Shown: piece after piece, positions 10,710 to 22,700 of the stretch
Position numbering within the stretch: position 1 is the first letter of the stretch
How the letters are laid out: each line of letters starts with the position of its first letter
From: Nematostella vectensis
Lineage: Eukaryota; Cnidaria; Anthozoa; Actiniaria; Edwardsiidae
Length of the DNA: 64,000 nt
Assembly (NCBI RefSeq): GCF_932526225.1
Contig: NC_064034.1
Location: 2,838,001-2,902,000, forward strand
Direction: 5' to 3'
Translations under genes and position numbers: made by a program
The notes under the pieces: generated by a model
What the model was told of the DNA's origin: nothing
What the model saw: only the letters and a program-made list of their open reading frames with translations
Databases searched by the model: none

Positions 10710-13700
10710 TCAGTCTATTATATTGCTCAGCATTACATGCCGGGTATAGTAACAGGTAGAAATACCATCATATTCTTTTCCATAATAGTAGGCACTGTTT
10801 TTAAGAGCATTCTCGTTGTAGCACCTCCACATCTTCCCGTAGTGTGACGCGTGTTTATCAAAAATTGCGTACAGGGGAGATTTGCAATCTTTATTTCCTC
10901 CAAACTCCTCATTGCATTTTGCGTCACGCTTCATCTGAGCTGTAAAGCCTGGCCATAAATAAAAAATAGATTAATGAATTAACGAACGGACGGACGAATG
11001 AATAGAAAAGTAGATAAATAAATGGATAGATATATATTAGAGTAACAACTCATTCCCTCGCGCTGGTCATAAAATAGACTTTGGAAGAGAAAATATTTCT
11101 TGCCTGCTCCTCGGAACTACATATAAATGGGGTGTGACTCACCTGGTATGGTACAAGCGGAATGTTCCCTGAGTTGAATGTTACCGAACCTTGGCGCATT
11201 TCTAATAGCCCTCCAGCTGATGACGCTACCGGACCACGCACCGCACCCCCTACTCATGGATTGGATGATTTCCGGTTCTAGTACGCTTTTCCAGATATCC
11301 ACATGCGATATGCAGCCAGTGAACACTTGAGTGGCATGAAATCCACCACCTGTCAATCAAATGCAAATTAGCAGATCCTTTGCAAGCGGCAGCCACAGAG
11401 AATGTCAAATAGTTTGGCCGTTAGTATAATCGTCCGTTTACGAGATAATTTACAGCAGCGGACCCTCCCCCTCTATATAAGAAACACTTGCCTAAGTTCA
11501 GATAATTCGCTCCAGGGCTATATGTAAAATGTAACTACATTACTAACATGATTCACAATACTCTACGAATTCTCGTCAATAATTTCCAACTGATAAACCG
11601 CATTTTAGCTTCAGTCATTCAAACTATTAACGGATTGCATTTGACGCTTTTTGATTGGTCAGCGGCTTGCAGAGAGGTGGCATGACTGGCAATCATTTCA
11701 GTGCTGGCCAATGAGAACGCTTCAAAGATTTTGAATAACAGAAGCCTAAAGGCGACTTAGCTGTACTTGGAAATTAGCGGCCACAGTACGCAAAATAGAT
11801 GGACACCAAATATTTTGCGCCTCCTTGGTAGGTTACCATAGCTGTCTTGTTCCTGCCCCAGGATCAAAAGGCCCTGGCCAGGGATCTCCTTTCCAAGCTG
11901 GAAAGCGTCCTGGTCTTTTATTTGGTTTCCGTCAACGAAAGCTTTTAATCTACCAGAGGAGCTTTCCCACGAAGCGCCAATTGAGTGCCAGTTACCATCA
12001 CGAAGAAAGGCCACAGCGTCAAAGCTAGAATTGTAAGAGATATGTCGTGTTTGCAATTCTTCTACTGTTATCAATCAGCACTTGGCTCGGGCCTGAGGGT
12101 GACCGATTGAAAGAGATACTAGCCCCCACCCCTCTGGAATTTCCAACCCCCTGGAATAAATAAATACAGTAACTGTTAAGGAAAAAGGGCATTTTAACCC
12201 CTACCCCTCTGGGAATTCCTGGGCGTTTGAACCCCCAACCCCCTCCCCCCGGAATTTTCAATCCCCTCAATGGGGGGGGGGGTATGGATATTTCTGGAAC
12301 TACACATTATTAATAGCGGAGCTCGCGAAGCGCAGCGTGAGCGGAGCCCCCCATACCTAAGAAAAAGTGGTATGGTAACAAATATTGATAACCCATCGAC
12401 TCGAGTTTTCGTGACGCGATGTCCGTCCGTCCCTTAAGGGTGTACTGACAATAGTGTTGCTCAGTAACGACGTTGCTACGCTGGTGGCGTTGAGTGCATA
12501 CAGTCGTTTGACAAAAGGTTGTCATCAACCGGCTTTGCGACTACGCGACAAGCCCGCATGTAAGCATGGGTAAAAACCACTGAAGCGCCTAGTTGCATAT
12601 ATTAGCCACCGCCACCGTCTAAGTTTGAAGTTATGCAGTGGCTAATATATGCAGTTAAGCGCTTAACCGGTTTTTACTCATGCTTACATGCGGGCTTGTC
12701 TCGTAGTCGCAAAGCCGGTTGATGACAACCTTTTGTCAAGCGACTGTATACATAACACGGAATTCGTGATTCACAAGCTTTCCTGAAGTAAAAGAAACAA
12801 AAACTTGCGTTTCAATTTCCAAAAAATTGACTTTAAGTTGATATCACCCATTTCCCATGTTTTGTAAAAACGAAGATTCAGCGGAGATTTATTCAAGCCA
12901 ACCTTTTCAATTTTCACTACCTGCGCGCGCTGCAAACACCGGTTGCAAACGCTCGCGCACGCACTAAAAATCTTATTTTAAAGTAGCGCGCGCTGTATCA
13001 GAATTTTAAAATACTTTTTCAATCATAACATGACGGATATCGTTCCTTTGAAGTGTAAATACCACGAAACACTATTGGAATTTGTTTTTTAACTTCATTT
13101 CAATTTTATCATGTGAGATATCAGTGTGTCTGACCAGGCCGAATGTACACACTTTGTGCGGGCTTTGTTTCACTTCCGGTTCTTCGTTTCCAAAAAAAAG
13201 CTTTTTTGTCGCCAAATTATTCCAAAACTCAACATTTTTTCTGTATTCTTTTTTATTAGAACCTCCTTTATGTAGCGAAGCATGGATTTAGCGTTAATCT
13301 AACAGAAATCAAAATTATATCAAATAATCTGGATTTCAGGACCTTTGAAAAATCATTAAAAAAAAAATTACTCAATTATTTCTAAAACACATGCTTTGCT
13401 TAATGCACCCATCCCTCAAGATTCATAAAACGTATTCAATATTTATTTTCGAGCAAAATTACTTGGAATATTTGCTTTTATCTATAACGTCACATTATGA
13501 CGTCACGTGGTAAAATCATCGTAATAGTCAGCACACTTTTGTTGGTCAACTTGGCAAATATCAGACACTTATGACTTTCTACAAGGCTTTTATGCTTTAT
13601 TCACTTTTCCTTAGCAACAGATGTCAGTACACCCTTAAAAGCATCGTATGACAACCAAACTTGGCAGGTGTTATGTATGTGTCAAGGGAGGTGCAAAAAA

Positions 13701-16700
13701 CATTTATATCCCAAAAACATTCATATCCCGTGAAAGAAACATTGTATAACAACAAGAGACCATGATGTAAGAGAACGAATCCCTCGTATTAGGGTATGTT
13801 CCAATGATGACGTCCGTGAAAGCTATTTTTAGAACAAGCAGTTATTTTTAGATACGCCTCTGATTGGTTAGCGCTCACGTTTCCTAGCAACATGAGTCAA
13901 ACGCGCGATCACATCTTGAGTGATGTGAACCGACAAAGGATGTTATGGAAATCTTTTTGACCGAAAACCATCCTTTTTTACAAACGCTGTGAAAATGATT
14001 TTCCATAGAGTACGCTGGATCCACTCAACCGTTTTTCGGACATTGAAATGCATAGAGTTTGTGATTTTAGGCTCGGGTAAAAGTTTTCACGGCTGATTCG
14101 CAAATTATAAGAAAAACAACAATCAATCATAAATCTGTGTTTGCAACACACAATTCTCTTCCAATTCCTTTTAATGAAAAAGATACATCCAGAACTTAAT
14201 ACCATTATATTCACACCGATATTGTGGTCATTGAGACAGATAAGTATTTCACAAATAAAAGATTTCAAGTCTCCATAATGAAGTAAATCTTATTCCGGTG
14301 ACAAGGGTTTCTTGGGTGACATGACTTCTGAACATTTGCGTGAAGAATTGAAGTTCATTCATCTAAAAATATTGTAAATCAAAGAAAAATAAAGGCCTTC
14401 TTGTATTTAAATACATAACATAGACTGAGAATGCCTAAGTTTTTCATCTCACCGTATTGAAGAGAAAAAAAAAAAATTTTAGGAGTCAGCCTGATGCATC
14501 TTGAATGAACTCCAAATTCGCCGTCTCCCCGACGTCTTCCAGTTCAATTATTTATATAACATTTAGATAACTTAACAGATACCAGGACACCACCCTACAA
14601 GTAGCATTGTAATCATGAGCTATGAGAAGCAGCTAAAAGGATAAAAACAGGTAGCGAACGAAGTCAAGAAGTGCAGAGGGAAAAAAATTGTGAAAAACTA
14701 TAGCTCGCGAGGTGCCCATAACCAAATATGGCGCGATGAACCATATATGGATGCTATGATTGACAAGCTCGCGCAATCTAAAAATAGCTTTCATGGACGG
14801 CATCATGGGCCACGGGGATTCGTTCTCTTGATAACAACCAAACTTGGTAGGTGTCATGTATGTGTCAAGGGCGGTGCCAAGATATGGTCATGTGATGCGT
14901 GACGTCATCGACTATCCCGATGTCATATCGATATTCATATCTCCTAAACGAAACATCATATGACAAGCAAACTTGGTATGTGTCATGTAGGTGTCAAGGG
15001 GGGTGCACCAATATAGTAACGTGTTGTGTGACGTCATCAATGACCTAACTTGAAGCAAAACTATTCCGATTTCATTGAAGATAAAAAGATCCATATCCCA
15101 TGAACAAAACATCATATAACAACCAATCTAGGTATGTGTCATGAAGGTGTCATGTGGGCTGCACCAATAAATCCAATTTATTGCGACGTCATCAATGAGA
15201 AGCAGAAATATGCTGACGTTATCAAAATAAAAAATATATATTTTATTAAAAACACCGTGTGACAACAAAACTCGGTAAGTGTAATGTATGTTTCAAGAGG
15301 GGTTCAATGGCCACGTGACGTCATCAATGACGTCAATAAATTAAAGCTACCCTGACGCCGAAACATCGTATGAAAACTAAACTTGTTATGTGTCATGTAA
15401 ATGTGGCGGGGGAAGGGGGTATAACAAGTCGGTCGCGTGATCTGTGAAATCGCTGACGTCGTCAAAAACAAAAATATAATAATACTTAATATTTCTTAAA
15501 TTATTAAGCAATAATAAGCAAAGATTTGGTGGTTTGGAGCTCCGGCAATGCCTAAAACAATAGGTAAGATTTACTCGCTTGTCATCACTAGATTAAAAAC
15601 GGATAGTCAATACTCACTTGTAATCCTTCCCCATAAGACTAAACTTCAAGATTGATGAGCTCCTTTCGTGTATCAATAACAGGGAGTTCGGCTCTGTGTC
15701 GGTTGCATACGACATTAGGGCGAGCTGATCCACTGTGCTCTCGGTTTTAACCCATAGAAAAATTGTAAGTGCTAGGATTTTACTGTCGTTAGTGGTAAAC
15801 TTCACGTAGTCTAAAATGGATGCTGGACCGATGAAATCGAGCTCGAAGTCGTTATCCCTGGCTGTGTAATCAAACAGGAATTAAACAAGAACTAAAAATA
15901 CTCATATCAGCAAAGTAACGGCAACCAAAACCGGGGGGAGTGGCAACCAAAACGTAGGCGTCATTTTGTGGCATCATATTGGTGCATGTCCTTGACATGA
16001 CATTTAAATAAGATTTAAATCAAAGCTAATATTAGTTATTGTACTTATGGGCGCCGTGATTATATTTATGGTTACTACTATCTATTACACGTGTCATTAC
16101 TAAGCCTCGCGCGCTCCCCTGCCTTAAAAAGCCTGCGAGGGAGGTCATTACTTGACTTGGTTTTTATTTTATTTATGAGCGACTCACAAAAGGATTTTGA
16201 CGTCTACTCAAAAGGATTTTGGTGGAAAACCGAAAGATTCACCTACCATTCATGGCTATCTCAGGCTTCTCCCAAACCTTTACTTGCCCCGTAGCAGCTT
16301 CTCTCATATTTGGCCACGCAATTACGTCACCAACCACTCTCAGCCCCAGGCCCCAGGGACATCCAATCGATGATCTCACCGGGAAGGACTCGATTCCAAA
16401 GGTTAAACCTTGTAAGATCACCTCTGAATTCATGGGTTTGGATAGTTTTTCCATCGCTATCGAGTCTTTTTCCAATCGCGAGTTCCCCGCCTCCTGGAAT
16501 ATCGGTGCCTTGACTTAAAGTCCGTGTGCCTGTAAGAACGCCATTGATATAGGCTTGTGTGGAGCCATCAGAACTTCTCCACGTCAAGCAAAGATGGCAC
16601 CAAACGTTATCACCGAGATACAACGAGTCCACCGTGTTTTTACTAGGGTAAAATGAAAAGGATCATTTTCAAGGGTCTTTCAACGTGTCTAGAAAATATC

Positions 16701-19700
16701 AAATTAAAAGTTACAGCACATTATCAAAAAAACGTTGAAAAATGTCTACCCAATATTTGCTCTATTGTTTCATTGTGTTACATCATCGAAGATTTATTTT
16801 ATTTATTCCTTGTATCTTTATTCCCACCTCCCCCCCCCCCCCCCCCCCCATGACTACCAATAAGTTCCTCCTATTATACTCACTATCTATTTATATTTAT
16901 ATTGATTCGTGCATTTGACCCTGTGTAGATTGAAAAAGCATCATTGAGGGCGCTGGTTGTATAAAGAATTAGGGCGACAGAAAGTCTGGATGTGCGATAC
17001 CACATGCACAAAGTGAACTTGTTCAAGGCTGGGAGACTTGGGAGACGGGCGATTCCCGAAAGTTCCAGCTTGAAGTCCGTTGCTGCTATACCTGGTGAAC
17101 AGGCAGTACACAACATTAACAACCTGGTATATATGGACAAATAAATTTGTTAGCGTTTGCATACCATCTAGCGGAGCGAATAAAGCGGTGGCTTTATAGT
17201 TATATGTGATTTTTTTGTACGATAAAGATGGTGATGATACGTATGATGATGATGATTATGATTATGATGCAAAATACATGATGACTTACCCGATTCACAT
17301 AGCATTGGTTGAACTTTTATCAAGCCGCCATATTTGGCTCGGTTCTTAAACTCTTTCCAATCAACAAGGCTGCCAAGATTCTCTGCGCATCGCGACGCAA
17401 TTTTTTTTTACCGTTTCGTCTGTGAGAGATTCGTTCCACATGGTAAACTGGCTCAGAGCTCCTACAAAAGCCACGCTCGGGTCAGCGGACCCACTGAGAA
17501 CGCGCCCTTCCTGGCCAAGAACTAACTTTCCTGTCGACGGGAAAGTGTATCCGGGCATCAGCTTGCTGCCTTGGCCCCTGCGCGCGCCGTCCACGTGGAA
17601 TGACCAACGCCCCTCGTGTGATCCCCACGTGATGCAAACGTGATGCCAGCGACCGTCACTAAGGTCCAACGTCTGAATTTTACTGCATTTGGAAAACATG
17701 TAATGGCGATTACTAATTGGTTAAGTTTAAGTTTTCAAATGTATCTATTTTTGTCTCTCACCACATCTGGCCCAGTGTATTAGCGTATGGGGCCTCTCAC
17801 CACAGGTGGCCCAATGAACGTGTTAGCGCGGCAGCGTATGGGGCCTCTCACCACAGGTGGCCCAATGAACGTGTTAGCGCGGCAGCGTATGGGGCCTCTC
17901 ACCACAGGTGGCCCAATGAACGTGTTAGCGCGGCAGCGTATGGGGCCTCTCACCACAGGTGGCCCAATGAACGTGTTAGCGCGGCAGCGTATGGGGCCTC
18001 ACACCGCAGGTGGCACAGTGTACGTGTTAGCACGTCAGCGTAATGGGGCCTCTCAAGTAGTATAGTAGTTGGCGGTTCTGGCGCATTTAAATTAAATGCG
18101 CTAGAACCAAGCCAACTACTATACCACTTGCCCTCCGCTGAGTTCCTGAGTTTGACCACCCACTAACCCACTGTGTGGAAACTGCCGATGGAATTCATTT
18201 TATGGAAACTATACATTTTTTATTTTATGGAGACTATATGTTATTTTTTATTTTATGTAAACTATATTATTTTATAATTTGATGGTGATAACACGGTTAC
18301 AACTGTTGCGTGACATTCTTGGAATTTTAATTCTTAGGGCGAATCAGGGGATTCCCCCCGGGCAGGTCTAGGTATGTATATTGTATTCAGGTATAGGGGA
18401 TTCCCCGCGGGCGAGTATAGACGTGTCTTCAAGTTGTCTACCGTATGTATATGTTGCTAAAGTTCTACGGTTTGGGGAACGTTGCTAGTATAGACAACGT
18501 TCACATATCGAAGGTGATAGTGTGGATAGAGCAGTCGTACTTTTGGAGAAAGGTTCTAAAGCATGCCGGTGAGGACATGCGTCAAGAGTACAGTGATACA
18601 GTCGCCCGAAATGGTGGTGTGGAGCCGAGAGACGTGGTTGTGCGGTTGAGTAAGTAAGCTGGTTTTAGGTAGTTTACGGTTTCAGCTTGTAGCTTCCTAG
18701 TTGATGCATCTTGCTTCGTATAGTTCTCATCGTGTGACGCATCTGTTTGTCCCCCTTGAGGGTGCCCCTATATACACATATACACCATAATACCACAACA
18801 TATGCGCTGCCTCTACTCCTTTACCACAGACGACTCATACATGGCACGCTCTGATATGACTTTACCTATAATATCGACATACCACTTTACCACCCAATAT
18901 GCCGTCCTGGCCTAACAGAGCTCTTCCTCGAATTGTTCCCGTCCGTTGTCCCAGTCCCCCCAGTCACGCCAATCTCCACTCCTAAGAGCTGCCTCTCTGG
19001 AGATGACGTTTTCCTTGAGAGCGTCTAGCGACTTATAAGCTCGCTCCCTCTCTACCCCAAGCTTGTGCTTAGATGAGTACAGTATATCGATTGGACTTTT
19101 AAGACCCTCACTAGATAGGTACCCGTAGTTGGCCCCGTCCCAACACGCGATAGTCTCGATCGCCCCACTAATGCGACCATCAACGTCGAGCGCCTCTGGT
19201 CTCACCCCCATGCTACCAGCGACCTCTGTTGGATACCTCACCAACACACTGATTTGCTCCCTTCCCAAACCAAGAACCTCGGCGTCACGGACAATCTCAC
19301 CGAGCCCCCTTAGCACACCTGCCTCCCAGTCTGTCCCATCTACGCACTCTAGGATATCAGCAATCTCATCCCTATACCACTCATATCCCCCTCGCCAACC
19401 CCGATCGCATTTATTGAAGAACACACCCATAGGAGTCAACACACCTCTAGATACTCAACACCCCTTCTGCTAAACGCCTTGATAACATCATCGCTGGGTT
19501 GTGCCCCTACATAACCTCTCACATCCGCGTGTGTACAGTGTCGTAACAGGACCTTCCGACGTCCATATACACATGGGTTATATTATTATATCACTACTGC
19601 ATGCGTTTATGGTTTCTATATCCCTATGCGATAACCATCCTCATCGTCGCTCAAGGTGTCGTCATCGCTCTTCCCGTCTTCCCATGAGGCTGTAGCGCGA

Positions 19701-22700
19701 ATCACCTCCTTGAAAACCTCAGTTAGACCCATGTACGAGGATTGTCCAACACTGTCTCACATTGGCCATTTCGAAATGGCCATTTGTCAAGCACTGGCAA
19801 ATGGCCAAATGGTAATATAACACTGTAGCATAGGACTTAAGGGGAAGGGTTGTCCTATAGACCCATACTTAGCATATTAGGAGCTTTTCAGAATTACAAG
19901 TACCAGGTATAGCAGACACATAGCACTGGAAGTACCATGGCCATGGCTAGGGCTATGTGGCAAATGGTGGATATGGTGGATATGGTGAAAAGTAAGGGGG
20001 AGGGGTGGTCCACCATACCTAAAGCAGACACATAGTACTGCAAGTACCATGGCCATGGCATAGGGCTATGTGGCAAATGGTGGATATGGTGAAAAGTAAG
20101 GGGGAGGGGTGGTTCACCGTACATAGCAGATATTCAACACTGCAAGTACCATGGCCATGGCATAGGGCTATGTGGCAAATGGTGGATATGGTGGAAATGG
20201 TGGTTATGGTGAAAAGTAAGGGGGAGGGGTGGTTCACCGTACATAGCAGATATTCAACACTGCAAGTTCCATGGCCATGGCATAGGGCTATGTGGCAAAT
20301 GGTGGATATGGTGGAAATGGTGGATATGGTGAAAAGTAAGGGGGAGGGGTAGTTCACCATACCTATAGCAGACAGTCAACACTGCAAGTTCCATGGCCAT
20401 GGCATAGGGCTATGTGGCAAATGGTGGAGGACGAGTACAAACATGCTAGAACCGTGTGGAAGAAGTTTAAGCTTAAGACTATGGGCGACTACCACGACCT
20501 ATACCTTGAGTCTGACATACTATCGCTGGCCTATGTGTTCGAAAACTTTAGGAAGACATGCCTAGAGTACTATAAGCTAGACCCATGCCACTACTTCACA
20601 TCCCCCGGTCTATCATGGGATGCGATGCTGAAGATGACAGATATCAAACTCGAGCTTATGACAGACATCGACATGTTCCAATTCACCGAAAAGGGCATGC
20701 GAGGTGGCATCTCTTACATAGCCAACAGGTACGGCGAGGACAACAATGAGTACATGGAATCATACGACGAGACGGCGCCCTCAAAGTATGCCATGTACTT
20801 AGACGCAAACAATCTATACGGTTGGGCCATGAGCCAGTACCTACCAACTGGTGGATTTAAGTGGATGACAAAAAAGAGGATGAACGAAACAAACCTCGCT
20901 AAATACGGTGACTGATACTAGAGGGACTGATACTAGAAGTTGACCTAGAGTACCTTAAACACCTGCATGACCTACATAACGACTACCCTTTAGCCGCAGA
21001 GAGGGTTAACGTATCAAAAGACATGCTCTCGGAGTACTGCAACACAATATCCACCAAGTATGGTATACCAACAGGTCTGGTCCCTAAACTAATCCCCACC
21101 CTAAAGAATAAAGAGAAGTACGTGCTACATTATAGAAACCTAGAACTATACACAGACCTAGGCCTGAAGGTGACTAAAGTCCACAGAGTACTAGAATTTA
21201 ACCAATCACCATGGCTCAGACAGTATATAGACTTCAACACTGAAAAGCGGAAGAACGCCAAAAACTCATTCGATAAGGACTTCTTCAAGCTAATGAATAC
21301 TAGCGTATTTGGCAAGACTATGGAGGACCTACGAAAAAGAGTAGACGTCCGACTAGTCACCGACGAGAAGAGGCTACTCAAACTGGTAAGCAAGCCATCC
21401 TATGTGAGCAGTAAGATATTCAATAAGGATTTAGTAGCAGTACACAAAATCAAATAGACGCTCCCTAAACAGACCCGCATACATCGGCATGTGCATCCTA
21501 GACCTCAGCAAGGTATTGATGTACGACTTCCATTACAACTACATCAAAGAGAAGTACGGAGACAAGGCACGGCTACTATTCACTGACACAGACAGTCTGA
21601 CATACGAGACATACAGAAGACGCATACCAAGACTTTTGGAACAACAGAGACAGATTCTACAACAGCGACTACCCGAGAGACTCGCCATACTTCGACGAGT
21701 CAAACAAGAAGGTAATCGGCAAGTTCAAGGACGAGGCCGCTGGAGCTCCCATCTGCGAATCCGTCGGACTACGATCAAAGATGTTACATGAAAGACGGCC
21801 ACACAGGAGGAAAGACAGCAAAGGGAATCAAAAAGAATGTAATCAAGAGTAACATAAAACACGAAGACTACAAGAGCACACTAATGGACAACAGGCAGGT
21901 GCACCACAAGATGAAAACGATAAGAAGCCAAAACCACCAACTAGGTAGTTACGAAATAAACAAGGTATCACTCAGCTGTTTCGACGATAAAAGGTACATA
22001 TTAAAAGACGGAATCAAAAGCTTAGCCTACGGGCACTATAGGATCAGACAATGACCCCGATCACCCATTTGACATACGAACCCTATTCGAAGCACATACT
22101 TACCCGCGGAGAATCCCCTGATTCCTTCTTAGGAATTAAAATATTATTGCGTTGCCATGTCTCTAAGCAAATCTAGAACACTCCACTTTGTCAGCGGGAA
22201 AGTCCCCAAATACAATAGACATGTTTATATTTACCCGCGGGGGTTCCCCTTACTCGCTCCTAAGAATTAAAATTCCAAGAATGTCACGCAACAGCTGTAA
22301 CCTGTATAGTTGTGTGTGGCTGTATAGTTTCCATAAACTGAATTCCATCAGCAGTTTCCACACAGTGGGTTAGTGGGTGGTCGAACTCTGGAACTCAGCG
22401 GCGGGCAAGTGGTATAGTAGTTGGCTTGGTTCTAGCGCATTTAATTTAAATGCGCCAGAACCGCCAACTATACTATACTATTCTCTCATCATAGGTGGCC
22501 CAGTGTACGTGTTACCGCGGCAGAGTATGGGGCTTCTCACCACAGGTGGCCCAATGTACGTGCTAGCGCGGCAGCGTATGGGGCCTCTAACCACAGGTGG
22601 CCCAATGTAAGTGTTAGCGCGGCAGCGTATGGGGCCTCTCACCACAGATGGCCCAGTGTACGGGTTAGCCCAGTGTGTTAGCATGTCAGTGTATTGGGCC

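Larger units (their letters stand above)
18056..22482. mobile_element. Compact Polinton/Maverick-like element, 4.4 kb, decayed
   Basis: The element begins AGTAGTATAGTAGTTGGCGG and ends with the inverted counterpart. Both sides carry CTCTCA (18050-18055; 22483-22488), a 6-bp target duplication as expected for Polintons. It retains a broken protein-primed family B DNA polymerase on the plus strand and one uncharacterised minus-strand frame. Integrase, packaging ATPase, protease and capsid genes, usual in 15-20-kb Polintons, are not seen. It is therefore an internally deleted or non-autonomous derivative. It is nested in a minisatellite within intron 4 of the LamG gene. Confidence 0.75.

Noticed and set aside
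17717-18065. Repetitive [17 protein letters not shown] frame
   Set aside because: 51-bp minisatellite (multiple of 3), interrupted by the Polinton-like insertion.
18445-18657. 70-codon plus-strand frame near the left TIR as an element gene
   Set aside because: Short, no recognisable motif, and overlaps sequence close to the TIR; could be a fragment but not supportable.
20019-20360. Open frames with [10 protein letters not shown] or [14 protein letters not shown] on either strand
   Set aside because: Tandem repeat in the Polinton-like element; no independent coding evidence.
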